From NCBI GenBank assembly GCA_027574665.1, contig CM050659.1, forward strand, positions 19,817,001 through 19,881,000: 64,000 nucleotides of DNA, in the 5' to 3' direction. The position numbers and the translations under genes were made by a program. Shown in pieces: positions 34,037 to 43,272 of this stretch. The notes beneath the pieces were generated by a model. That model was not told the DNA's origin. It saw nothing but the letters and a program-made list of their open reading frames with translations, and did no database searches. Source of the DNA: Rhynochetos jubatus (taxonomy: Eukaryota > Chordata > Aves > Eurypygiformes > Rhynochetidae). The first letter of the stretch is position 1. Each line of letters opens with the position of its first letter.

Positions 34037-34264
34037 CGTCTCTTGCAGAGAGCCTCCCTGGTGAGCAGGGTGGTACTGCCCGGCAGCACCGAGGTGATGT
34101 GGGAGGAGACCTTCCATCTGCCACCCCTGCTCACACTTCCCCAGCAGGCAGCGACACAGCAGTGCACACCCGCAGCTCTGCCACCAGCACCCTCTGCCCC
34201 TGCTGCCAGAGGCAGGAACACGCCCACTGGCCTCGCAGACAGAGGCCTCGTCCCATCTCCTCGG
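34037..34264 (+). CDS. Candidate gene, exon 4 (frame and end uncertain)
   Basis: Acceptor ctctcctcag; 76 codons starting RLLQRASLVSRVVLPGSTEV, ending at the good donor CGG|gtgagc, phase 0. The same frame stays open through to 34906, so one 870-nt exon is also possible. An alternative frame (34099-34482) reads a Cys/His-rich stretch (CPCCQRQEHAHW) and could be the true one if exon 3 is spliced differently. Confidence 0.35.
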
Positions 34265-34693
34265 GTGAGCACTCGCCCACGCTCAGGTGCAAGGGGGGAC
34301 TGCTGGAGGACTACCCCAGCTACCACCACACCGCGCGCTGCAGCTGTGCAGGACAAAACCTGGCGCCCTGCGACTCAGGACCAGGGCAAGGTTTTCACGA
34401 GGAGCTGCAGACCCAGGCAGCAGCTGGCGGCAGAGTGGGACCAGGCATGTGGCGTGGCTGCAGCGAGAACACAAGTGGATAAGGCCTGGGCCGCCCATAG
34501 AGACGAGGCAGCCGCAGCTCATCCCATGCTTGTCGTCCCTGCACCGCGGCCCACTGGTACCGTCGTCAGGGCCCCTGCGCGAGCTTCTGTGATCAGGAAC
34601 GCGGGCCCAGGGTGCCAGGGCAGAGCGGCTGAGCAGAAGCCAGCAACGCCTCTGGCACGCACCAAGTGCCGCCAGACCGGCAGGTCGCTGCAG

Positions 34694-34906
34694 GTGCAGC
34701 AGCCTCCAGCAAACCTGCCCATCAAGGCCGATCCTCAGGAAGGGATGGAGAGGACCTGCCTGGTCAGCACCCAGCACCAGCCCAGCCAAGCTACTCTGCA
34801 GCAGCAGCAGGACAGCCTGGAGCAGAGGGAGCTGAAGCAGCCCAAGTGCAAGGGGAAGAGATTCTCCCTGCAGCGGCCGAGTCGGAGCAGCGACAGAACC
34901 ACAGTG
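34694..34906 (+). CDS. Candidate gene, exon 5
   Basis: Acceptor ggtcgctgcag, donor ACAGTG|gtgcgt; 71 codons, phase 0. The product is polar with a Gln run (LQQQQDSLEQRELKQPKCKG) that may form a short coiled coil. The donor is followed within about 10 nt by the GGGAT pentamer array. Confidence 0.4.
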
Positions 34907-34916
34907 GTGCGTGCCA

Positions 34917-34970
34917 GGGATGGGATGGGATGGGATGGGATGGGATGGGATGGGATGGGATGGGATGGGA
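34917..34970 (+). repeat. (GGGAT)n pentanucleotide array
   Basis: About ten units of GGGAT in a row, with four or more GGG runs per strand and so G-quadruplex potential. It sits just inside the intron after the candidate donor at 34907. Open frames through it (WDGMG repeats) are caused by the array. Confidence 0.95.
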
Positions 34971-35069
34971 GAGGGGGTTGAGGCTCCCTCTGTCTGGGGC
35001 CAGCTACTGCACTGCACAGCTGCTGGGGGGAGCCAGGCTACCTTTATAAATGCCCTTCTCTCCTTTCAG

Positions 35070-36017
35070 AGCTGCAAGGAGAAGTTTACGGTCCTGCTGG
35101 AGCCAAAGGCGGTATGTGTGGAAGACCATCACCCTGACAAGCAGGGGGCAGGGGCAGCTGGGAGGACAGTCCTGTTCGAGGAAGAGGATATGGAGTGCGT
35201 GTGGGAGTTGTTGGAAGAGGACATCATTGCCAAAGAGCTGGCCAAAGAGGAGGACATCACCACTGACAACATCTGGGTCAACCCCCTGAACCCAGAACTC
35301 TCCCAGAACCCCAGCACTGGTGTCCAGGAGGGGCCCGGCTGGCCCAGCAGCATGGGCACGGAGGTGGCAGGAAAGGCAGACGACGACCTGGAGAGCCTGT
35401 TGCTCTCCCTGGAAGCGCTCATAGACACCGAGCCGACAGCTTCTGGCCCGGATGCAGCTCCTGAGGAAGAGGAGCACTGTGTGCCTCTTGCTCCTGCGGC
35501 ACAGGAGGAGGCAAAGGCACCAGCACCTCCTGTCTTGGGTGAACAGGCCACAGCAGCAGAGGCAGAAAGCCAGGAACCAGTGCCGCTCAGCTCCACAGCT
35601 GACAATGAGGCTTTGCGGGAGAAAGCATGCCACGTCCACAGCCCTGCTGACGACCAGACTGACGCTGTCATCCAGGGATCCAGCCAGCACTCATTGGAAC
35701 AGCAGGACCTGGCAGGCATGGCTGTGGTGAGGGCTGCAGGACCTCAGAACACCAAGTCACCCTTGCCTGGAGACCTCCAAGGAGAGACGGCCACAGCTAC
35801 TGTCTCCCTGGCAGCAGATGCGCACAAAGGGGCTCCGCTGCAGCCTCAAAACACTCTGGCAGACGCTGGTACACTCCACCTTTTCTGCGGAGCAGACAGT
35901 GAAGGAGACACAGCAACTTCTCCTATGGCTCAGGACGCCACACCGCAGGTGACCAGGCGCGCACGGCCAGCACCGGTAAACCCGAGGCGCCAGCGGCAGG
36001 TGCGGGACATGCCCAGG
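35070..36017 (+). CDS. Candidate gene, exon 6 (main exon)
   Basis: Acceptor ctctcctttcag, donor CCCAGG|gtgtgt; 316 codons in one frame, the most convincing coding block of this gene. It opens SCKEKFTVLLEPKAVCVEDH, then has an acidic segment with regular hydrophobic residues (EEEDMECVWELLEEDIIAKE) and the phrase NPLNPELSQNPSTG. The last is faintly like a PAM2 (PABP-binding) motif but lacks the key Phe. The rest is low-complexity Ala/Pro/Glu/Gln. An internal donor GCTGTG|gtgagg at 35726 could shorten the exon without changing phase. Confidence 0.5.
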
Positions 36018-36097
36018 GTGTGTTTGGCAGGGAGACACCTGGTGCTTTCTGTGTCATCCCGCTGACATCCCCTCCTTGTGCTCTCCTCCCCGTGCAG

Positions 36098-36167
36098 GTG
36101 CCCTCTGAGCCCAAAGACGAGACACAGCCCACCTCCAGCTGCAGCCACCTGCCCAAGGATCACCCAG
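36098..36167 (+). CDS. Candidate gene, exon 7
   Basis: Acceptor ctcctccccgtgcag, donor CCCAG|gtatgt, both strong; 70 nt, entering phase 0 and leaving phase 1. Encodes VPSEPKDETQPTSSCSHLPK then DHP. Confidence 0.5.
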
Positions 36168-36394
36168 GTATGTCCCCGGCGAGGGCAGGCCTGGCCCGGC
36201 CGTCCTGGCGAGTGGCACCCATGGCAGGCCAGCAAGTGGCACCCACGGCAGGCCAGCAGCACTGGGCGCATGGGGCCTGGCCGTGCCCAGCCACCCCTCC
36301 CTGGGGAAAAGCCTCGGGGGCGGGGGACAGGCAGGAGCTTGCCCCTCGCCTGCCCAGCCCCTCACCTACAGCTCTCTCTCCCTCCCTCCCACAG

Positions 36395-36516
36395 GCATCC
36401 ACAGCCTTCCATGTGCCCCGGCTCCACGGCCACAGCCCACCCTCATCTGGAGGGTGCTCAATGCCCTGTGCAGGGCTTTCTGCTGGCAGTGCATCCCGGG
36501 GCAGCCAGAGCAGTAG
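36395..36516 (+). CDS. Candidate gene, last coding exon
   Basis: The long pyrimidine tract ctctctctccctccctcccacag precedes it. The exon enters in phase 1 (G|GC) as required and reads GIHSLPCAPAPRPQPTLIWR then VLNALCRAFCWQCIPGQPEQ to TAG at 36514-36516. The end is basic, hydrophobic and Cys/Trp-rich, unlike the acidic middle of the protein. Confidence 0.5.
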
Positions 36517-37091
36517 CCCCCCGCTGCCAGGGCCGGCCGGGGTTCCAGAGATGGCAGCCGGCCCTGAGCTGTGCAGCGCCCAGCAGGAGCTGCACGGGGA
36601 GGCACACCTGGGATGCGGAGGAGACACGCCTGGGAGGGATGCACGGATGGCACCCCACGCGTTCGGCCACCCTGAGGACATGGTGCTGCCAGCCGCCGCT
36701 CCACCCTGGGCATTTCGCAGGACACTTGGTCTGTCTCGGCAGAAAGATGGGTGTGGGCAATGGGGATGCCGAGCACCACCACCCTCGGGGCCTGAGGGAC
36801 CGGCCAAGGCACCACCCACCCCTGGTGCTGGTCACGGGGCCTCCCCTCTCCACTCACCCTGCTCCCGGGGCCAACTCCCGAGGGACTCAAGCCTCTCTGC
36901 CACCACAGGCCCCAGGAGAGCCCAGATGGCTCTTCCCAGTGCCCTGCTCCTCCAGCTCGGCCCTGGGAAGGACACTCAGGAGCGGTCGTGCCAAGCCCTT
37001 CCCAGGGATGGAGCAAATGTTCAATGAACTATAGATCTGCTTTGGTTAATGCTGAAGCCAGGCAAAATATCTGTTTCTAAATGCTCCTGGG

Positions 37092-37097
37092 AATAAA
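37092..37097 (+). promoter_or_regulatory. Polyadenylation signal of the candidate gene
   Basis: AATAAA in tgggaataaaacattg, 576 nt after the stop codon. A GT/T-rich stretch (ttgatttgctttgtag) follows at about 37100-37116. Confidence 0.45.
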
Positions 37098-37669
37098 ACA
37101 TTGATTTGCTTTGTAGACAGTACCTGTAGTCCAAGACCATCTTCTGCAGGTAAACATTTGTCAAGTTACAACTCCTTACAAGGCAGTAATTTTAAGCAAG
37201 CCCGTGCTCCATCTCTGCTCAGTCCGGTCGTCTACTCCAGTATCAACCGTACGACACATGGCAGTAGCTCAGATCCCCACCACTCTGAAAATGCCCAGGC
37301 ACACACAACGGCACGTTAAACGTCTTTTTTTTAATCGGGGAAACCAAGTTGTAGGAGGAAAAAACCCCAGATGCTATACTGCAGCCATTGCAAAGGTCTT
37401 TATGTTGTCAGCGTAACGTTTTCCCGTTGTCCGCCGCATCTTTCGCGAACCATCAGTTGTTTTGAGCACCAAAACAACAACTAATTCGTGATGAAGCCTT
37501 ATTAGGCTCCGTAGTGTTAAACACACTGTCACTTTAGCACAGAATGTACCTTACACGTTACTATTTTAAAATAGTCCTTATAGGCAAATTCTAACCAAAC
37601 GCCAACTCTTGAGGCAAAACACAGTGCCTGCCTCAGCTTGATCTGATGACGATGTACAGACAGCTCCTG

Positions 37670-37711
37670 CCACTGTGACAGGGGTTCCACGGCGACCCTG
37701 GGGGTATTTAA
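37670..37711 (+). repeat. Second copy of the X-box/TATA-like promoter block
   Basis: Aligns over 42 bp with 33257-33303: shared CCAYTGTGACRGGGG, GTTCCAYGGCRACC and CTGGGGGTRTTTAA. There are five differences, all transitions, plus a shorter G-run. No matching first exon follows it. It could be a promoter relic of a duplicated gene. Confidence 0.7.
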
Positions 37712-37813
37712 CGTACAGAACGTTCCTCAGAGCCATCACGAAAAATTACTTTGCTCGGGCAACGGTTCTGTTTTATATGCTTCCACGCGAGCCAACCCCT
37801 CTCACAATCCTGC

Positions 37814-37983
37814 TCAGCAAGGACTGATCTCCCTGTGTAAACCGAAGTCCATTTGTAGCAGTTCCACTATTAAGCATCGAGGAAGCTCTTCCTGGGAAGG
37901 CACGGCCAAGAGGACGCAGCTGCGGAAGCGCTGCTGCTCGGCAGAGGAAAGCGCGTTAAGGCTCCCGAGGGCCGCGCGCAGTG
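37814..37983 (-). CDS. Candidate - strand gene or relic, last exon
   Basis: Acceptor gttcctgcccgcag on the - strand, then 56 codons to TGA at 37814-37816: LRAALGSLNALSSAEQQRFR, SCVLLAVPSQEELPRCLIVE, LLQMDFGLHREISPC. The balanced composition looks like real protein, with possible helices. It joins the exon at 38458-38601 in matching phase (A|CA). The family is not recognised. Chance open frame or pseudogene remain possible. Confidence 0.35.
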
Positions 37984-38457
37984 CTGCGGGCAGGAACACC
38001 AACCGCAGCAGCCCCAGCAGGCGGCATGAATTTCCTGCTTGTCAGTCAAGCCTGACCTTGAAAAACATGATCATCCTTTCCTGTTAGGAAATGTAATCCC
38101 TCAAGGAGTGTAGTATAGGGACAGGAATACATGACAGACTTGGGAGATGTAGAACTTCTCGACACTCCCATCTTTCAAGCTACTCGGATCCCACACCTCT
38201 AAGAAACCGGTCCCTGACTTCATTTTTTAAAATGATTATTGAAAGGAAGGGGCTATGATCAGCCTGGTGTTTGCTGTGCCTGTTAAAAACAGCGGAAAAC
38301 GTGATTCCAGCCTTTGGGCAGCAGCTGGGAGAGCTCTGCTCCTGCTCACCATCGGCGCCGCATGAGGGCCCAGGCCGTAGGGTTGTCAGTGCTGCTAACG
38401 CTTCAGTGCAAGGCCTGCCGCTGGCATCGGACCCTCCCCACCCCAACTCAGTTTTAC

Positions 38458-38601
38458 TGCATCGATTCTCAGAAGAAAGCAGGTCCCTAGCAAGTGGATG
38501 AGGAGCAGAATTTGAATTTGAGGAGCCAGAAGATCCAGTAAACACAAAGGCTGAAGAGGAACTGCTTGGTGCAGCCTGGTACGACAGTTCAACCAGTTTG
38601 A
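38458..38601 (-). CDS. Candidate - strand gene or relic, internal exon
   Basis: Good acceptor (cttttgctgccgtttgcag), moderate donor GATGCA|gtaaaa. 144 nt entering phase 1 and leaving phase 1: KLVELSYQAAPSSSSSAFVF then TGSSGSSNSNSAPHPLARDL. The Ser-rich stretch looks like a linker. The preceding exon is unresolved. Confidence 0.3.
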
Positions 38602-38693
38602 CTGCAAACGGCAGCAAAAGGGAAGTTTTCTCTCCCGCTCCAGGTCACCACTTCTCCCTCTGCAGCCAGCGGGTACCAGGGCAGCAAAGGATG

Positions 38694-39084
38694 CGCTGGG
38701 GCTTAGGGAAAGCTGTCCGTCTCCCCAGACTCCGCTGGGGTATAGGGAAAGCTGTCCATCTCCCCGGCCTCCGCTGGGGTTTAGGGAAAGCTGTCCACCT
38801 CCCCGGCCTCCGCTGGGGTTTAGGGAAAGCTGTCCGTCTCCCCGGCCTCCGCTGGGGTTTAGGGAAAGCTGTCCGTCTCCCCAGCCTCCGCTGGGGTTTA
38901 GGGAAAGCTGTCCGTCTCCCCAGACTCCGCTGGGGTATAGGGAAAGCTGTCCATCTCCCCAGACTCCGCTGGGGTTTAGGGAAAGCTGTCCATCTCCCCA
39001 GACTCCGCTGGGGTATAGGGAAAGCTGTCCATCTCCCCAGACTCCACTGGGGTTTAGGGAAAGCTGTCCGTCTCCCCAGACTCC
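38694..39084. repeat. 39-bp minisatellite, 10 copies
   Basis: Ten tandem units of about 39 bp (ggggtttagggaaagctgtc then cgtctccccagactccgct) with few substitutions (t/a in tttagg or tatagg, c/g in gtctcc or ggcctcc). Because 39 is a multiple of 3, reading frames on both strands stay open through the array (182, 237 and 170 codons). None of these looks like a conserved protein. It would lie in an intron of the - strand candidate. Confidence 0.97.
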
Positions 39085-39226
39085 AGGCAGAGGAGCAAAC
39101 GCACTCAAAAGGTTCCATCAGCCCCTGGAGCGAGACCTGGCTGTAGAGAAAGAGCACAAGTCACCATCTCCAAACCTTAACGAGAGCCGAGCTGTAACAG
39201 CCGCTCCTGCTCTCCAGTGAGCGCAC

Positions 39227-39401
39227 CCCCGTGAAACTGCTGTTCCCGGGCCGAAAAAGCGCAGCTCCCAGTGACACCGTTTTCACGGCTTGGCTAGAGG
39301 GTTTGTTCACCACATAGACCTTGGAATCACCCCCCTCCCCGGAGCACACCTGGGTGTTCACTTCACCCCCCGCATTTCCTAGTTTAAACCCAGCAGTTTC
39401 C
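39227..39401 (-). CDS. Possible further exon of the - strand candidate
   Basis: Excellent acceptor (gaccttctgttggtcag) followed by 58 open codons: ETAGFKLGNAGGEVNTQVCS then DSKVYVVNKPSSQAVKTVSL. The downstream boundary is uncertain: GGG|gtgcgc gives phase 0, which does not match the next candidate exon, while a donor inside (GGGG|gtgaag) gives a short phase-1 exon that does. Low confidence. Confidence 0.2.
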
Positions 39402-39840
39402 CTGACCAACAGAAGGTCACACCTTTACAGGGCAGGGCCGGACATCACTCGTGACTGACCGGGCCAGACAGTTTCTCCCCCCCGTGACTTCACAGGCCAC
39501 ACCAGGCAGAGGCCCCTCATTAAGCCTAATTGGTCAACTAAACAAAGCCATTTTCCAGACACTCTCCATCAGTCTGATTTAAACAAACGTGGCACCTTTT
39601 CCCACGATTCTAGCGAGCTTTGGCTGAGGGAAAAACGCCTCAAGAGCCGGACGGGAACAACCGAGCGCAGGCAGGCAAACCCCGACGGCCCGAAATCCCC
39701 GGCCAAGCGGAGGCACCGCACCCCGTAAGGCAGCCCCGGCAGGGGTCAGCACGCAGGTACAGACAACACCCTCCCACGGCTCCAGCTAACACCCACGGAG
39801 AGCAATAAAGCGGCCACACACAGAACGATTTACGACCCAT
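39402..39840. other. Interval between the - strand candidate and the THOC2 3' end
   Basis: GC-rich. It contains a CCAAT box on the - strand (near 39528) that could serve a - strand promoter. It also has a + strand 62-codon frame (39620-39808) overlapping an AATAAA word at 39804. No gene is called. Confidence 0.4.
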
Positions 39841-39854
39841 TGAGAAAACTATTG

Positions 39855-39860
39855 TTTATT
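39855..39860 (-). promoter_or_regulatory. THOC2: THOC2 polyadenylation signal
   Basis: AATAAA on the - strand (TTTATT on +), in ttctaaataaaca. Other AATAAA words upstream, for example near 40295, could give shorter 3' ends. Confidence 0.6.
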
Positions 39861-42112
39861 TAGAAAAAAGGTTACACTGGTAGAATTCAGCAGATAAAAA
39901 ACTTCTTTTTTTTTTTTTAATTTCTTTTAAAAATGTCATTGTGAAACTTTTCAGACTAAAGTTCAGCAATACAAAGCTCCTGTAGCTGTAATTGAAACTT
40001 AATTTATTTCGGTTTTGAAGAGAGCGTGTCCAATCCATCTAAAAACATGACAAACGAAAGGTGTGGCAAGGGACAACTGAGCACAGGTTTAGGTGGGGAC
40101 GGAGGGGACGGGGTTCATTCCTTGTTTCTTTAAACAAGTCAACGTTGTACACATAATATACAAATAATTCCTAAGCATTGCATGAGAACAGTGCTCCCAC
40201 TTGACTTTGTTTAGTCACCGATATTAAAAACAGGCCAAGTAATAAATAAAAACTGAGTTTAAATGAGGTAAATCCAAAAAGTTTCAATAACTGTTTATTT
40301 GTGGTTTTTCAAACATCTAAAAGAACGCATTTCAGATTGAAAGAATTACTCAACTCAGGCAGTATTTTTGACAACCTTAAGTGGAACTCTGTACACGTGA
40401 AACCTCATTTGCACTATGGCAACTGTCTGTTTGCAGCACATTGTGCTAAAATATGGAATAGGTAACACTTTCAGCCAGGTACTGAAAATAAATGTGTAAG
40501 AAACTAAGCAACAAGTTAAAATACAGTAATGTACAACTCAACAATTAAATCCTCAGCAGGGGGAAATAAAGCAGATAACTGAATAATTTAAGGAGATGCA
40601 GATGGGTCCTCTTCATTCACAAATTTCTGTGCAATCTATAATCTGGAAAATACATTTCTGGTCACAGCTGGATATCCTCCCGTTTCAATCTCACCTGTAA
40701 CGAAGGCATACGTAACTGGAGTCAGAGGCTGTTCAAATGAACACCCATACCACAGGGTTTTTTTTTTTTTTTCCATCTGCATCTCAAAGCATGAGGCGGG
40801 AAAGCAGAATTATTCACATCAGTCGTTCATTCCCCAACTCTGATGCACAGCAAGAACTACGTTCGCGTGGGCACTGCAGGGAAGGGGCGAAACGCTAACT
40901 TGAAAATACAAGAACCAACTGTGTAAAAACTCATTCAGAAGCACAACTCCCTCGAAACGTTACTACCTCTGAAGCAGGCGAGAAATAAGGTAAAATGCCT
41001 GCATTTAAGAAGAATCTTGTCCAAGATTTAACAGGAGCACAGGGTTAGCTCCCGCAGCTCTGGGGCTATAAAAAGCCTTTTTCCATACTCCACTCTGTAA
41101 ATGATGGGGTGCTGTCAGTGTTCTAGGCCAGACGCCCCCGTCCAGCCCATGACACGCTGGATGGGAACTTCACTGTGCAACTGCCGTTTTCCCAAGCACG
41201 TGCTGTTTGAAACGACGCAGTCATAAAACCGGTTGTGCTTTAGGCAGTGGCAATCCTCCCTCTACTGAATTGCTGGCCGAGATAAAACTTCACATCCTGT
41301 TACTGAAGGAGCTGCAAGCCCTCAGTAGCAGACTTAAAAACAGGCAATCTTGGTACATTTTTTCCAAAAGTAGCATTTAAAGAAATGGAAAAACACCAGG
41401 ATCCATCCACAGCGATCAAACAATAATGCCTATGGAGGACAGCCAAAAAAGTTCCAACAAATTCCTTCCAAAGAGCGCTTGTAATTTTCAGTTTGGAAGT
41501 TACTCACGGAAGCATCTTCTGTTGTTTCAAGAAGGTAAAACAGAGTACCAAGAAGCAATAAACTGAACTTTACCAACACCCTCCGAAGAGCACGTGGTTT
41601 CAGCGCGAGCTTTGTCACCCAAAACCCCTCTGCACATTTGCCCTCAGCTTCGGCGGCCCAAGGAGCAATGTCACCAAATGAAACTCTTGAGACCCTTTTT
41701 CCCATAATCCCCTCTCCGAGGTCACAATCCACACACGGAACCCCTTTTCAGAAAACATTTCTGCACAATGGGAAGATTTCAGAATTCAGATTTTGGGTTT
41801 TTTTTTGGACCCTCATCAAAATACTCCTCTAAGGGTTATACAAGCCACCCTACAAACCTTAGGCCTCTTGGAACAGAGTTCCCAACAGCAGAGTGTTCAC
41901 ACCCTTCAGATCTGGCCTCGTTTTAACTGGACAGAGGTAAACAAGAACTCGGGACTACGTCACGGTCTGTGACACCTAAGGCAGGTACAGCCACCGCAAG
42001 GAGCAAAGTTAATTGGAGAGTCCACAGCCAGCAAAACTCTCCAGTAAGTTCCATCACACGATACCACCTCACGTGTTCTCAAACATGACACCCCTACAAC
42101 TGCGTTTCAAAC

Positions 42113-42395
42113 CCAGTGAGGTCGGAAGGGACCTCTGAAGCCCGTCCGGTCCAACACCCCTGCTCAAAAAGCAGGTTGCCCAGGGCTGTGGCCCAGCAAG
42201 TCAGGGTTTGGATACCCTACGGATGGCAGCTCCACCTCCTCTCTGGGCAAACTGGTCTAGTTCTTGACCACCCTCCCAGTCACAGATTGCCTCTGCCATA
42301 TCTTTCCACGGAATTCACAACAAATGGTGTTTGTGAACAGCAGCATCACTCTCTAGACCTGCCAAGACATTCACAAAAACATTTTCAGCCTCATC
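42113..42395 (-). mobile_element. Degenerate CR1 relic in the THOC2 3'UTR
   Basis: gaggtcggaagggacctctg, then gtccaacacccctgctcaaa and aagcaggttgcccagggctg are diverged CR1 3' sequence in - orientation, the same sense as THOC2. The 3' octamers are lost. The last 100 bp are too diverged to be certain. Confidence 0.65.
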
Positions 42396-43076
42396 AATCC
42401 TTCAACATCTGAGACATAGGACTTGTGCACTGAAAAACGCCGTCTGCCCCCTCTCTAACAGTACCAGTTTGCCTGATAGAAAGGAAACTCTGCCTGCCTC
42501 TGTGGTGTCCAGTCGTCAGAACAATGACAGTGTTTGCTCTGTGAAAGCAAGTCTCAAACTGTGAAAAACACATGACTGAATAAAGAGTGTTTCTACTTCA
42601 TTTCTGCTGGTGTTCACAGAATCCAGAAAGTTTCCACCGAAACTCATCGATTCTGAACAGAGAACCAATGTAAGAATCATAAAGCACTTTGGCAATTTGT
42701 GAACATAGAGAGAGAGAAGCCGTATTATTTGGTATTTGTTGAATACCAGCAGTTATTTTCATGTTTTCCCAACATAAGCCCACTTTTTCAGATGCAAGAC
42801 TGCCCACTGCTTGACGCAGAATGATCGGTAGCTGCGGGCGACTCGGTTTGGGTAGGTCAGGTGAACTAATTTTAGTTCCCCCAGCTTTCTTGTAGCCCCC
42901 CCTTCAGGTACTGGAAAGTGCTAGAAAGGTCTCCCTGGAGCCTTCCAGGGGCGATTTCAGCCCTTTCACACCCCGGCTGTTTTGTCTGTATAACCTTTAC
43001 CAGTGAAAAGGAGCCTCAGGAGATAGAGCCAAGCAGAGCAGATTAAAAATCTTTACCTTGGCTGGAACAATCTTCA

Positions 43077-43104
43077 TTATCTATGCTTGTCCGAAGATTT
43101 ATGA
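43077..43104 (-). CDS. THOC2: THOC2 last coding exon (after AT-AC intron)
   Basis: 28 coding bases: T completing a His codon, then HKSSDKHR and TAA (43077-43079). It follows an intron ending in AC, not AG. Joined to the exon before, the protein ends KKHHKSSDKHR, identical to the recalled mammalian C-terminus, which fixes both splice sites. Confidence 0.93.
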
Positions 43105-43195
43105 GTAGATTCAACGTTAAGGAAAAACAAATCTGTTTTACTACATAAGAGTCATTTTCTCTGTTTTTCTGAAACGTTAATGTGTAAAAGGATAT
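43105..43195 (-). other. THOC2: U12-type AT-AC intron of THOC2 (91 nt)
   Basis: On the - strand the intron begins ATATCCTTTT, the exact U12 AT-AC donor consensus. It carries the branch motif TTCCTTAAC (43124-43116) about 12 nt from its end and finishes in AC (43106-43105). No GT-AG pair here gives a sensible C-terminus. This intron should be removed by the minor spliceosome. Confidence 0.93.
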
Positions 43196-43272
43196 TGTTT
43201 CTTCTCTTCTTTCCCTCCAGTACTGTCTCGTTTTTCTTTCTTTTCTGTTTTTTCTTTATCATGTCTTGATTC
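43196..43272 (-). CDS. THOC2: THOC2 exon, basic tail
   Basis: 77 nt: [25 protein letters not shown] in two pieces (first 20, last 5 residues), ending in CA of a split His codon. Acceptor tttttaaag. Part of the low-complexity charged tail. Confidence 0.93.

Larger units (their letters stand above)
33304..37115 (+). other. Candidate novel multi-exon gene (unrecognised protein)
   Basis: An apparently complete + strand gene between GRIA3 and THOC2. It has promoter-like sequence, an ATG in fair context (accaaagATGc), and exons at 33398-33472, 33611-33658, 33786-33938, 34037-34264, 34694-34906, 35070-36017, 36098-36167 and 36395-36516. The stop is TAG and AATAAA is at 37092. All junctions keep one frame (phase 0 until the last, phase 1). 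The product would be roughly 620-760 residues. It is rich in Ala, Pro, Gln and Glu, with an acidic segment (EEEDMECVWELLEEDIIAKE) and a Trp/Cys-rich basic end (LIWRVLNALCRAFCWQC). I do not recognise the family. The least certain part is 34265-34693, where all three frames are partly open. It has no known mammalian counterpart at this locus as far as I recall. Confidence 0.5.
39841..43076 (-). other. THOC2: THOC2 3'UTR
   Basis: About 3.2 kb after the TAA at 43077-43079, AT-rich, without further coding exons recognised. Contains a CR1 relic (42113-42395). The extent is inferred from the distal AATAAA. Confidence 0.6.

Noticed and set aside
35275-35320. PAM2 (PABP-binding) motif in NPLNPELSQNPSTG
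   Set aside because: The Leu-Asn-Pro start fits, but the essential Phe of the motif is missing.
36020-37034. 335- and 318-codon + frames over the end of the candidate gene
   Set aside because: They run through the well-formed intron 36168-36394 and lack its phase logic; the spliced frame ending at 36516 is better supported.
38694-39084. CRISPR-like repeat array
   Set aside because: Head-to-tail units without unique spacers in a vertebrate genome; this is a minisatellite.
38598-39146. Repeat protein of 13-residue units
   Set aside because: Frames stay open on both strands because the minisatellite period is a multiple of three.
39620-39808. 62-codon + frame with an AATAAA word
   Set aside because: AATAAA overlaps the stop region and no promoter or upstream exon is visible; composition is explained by local GC.
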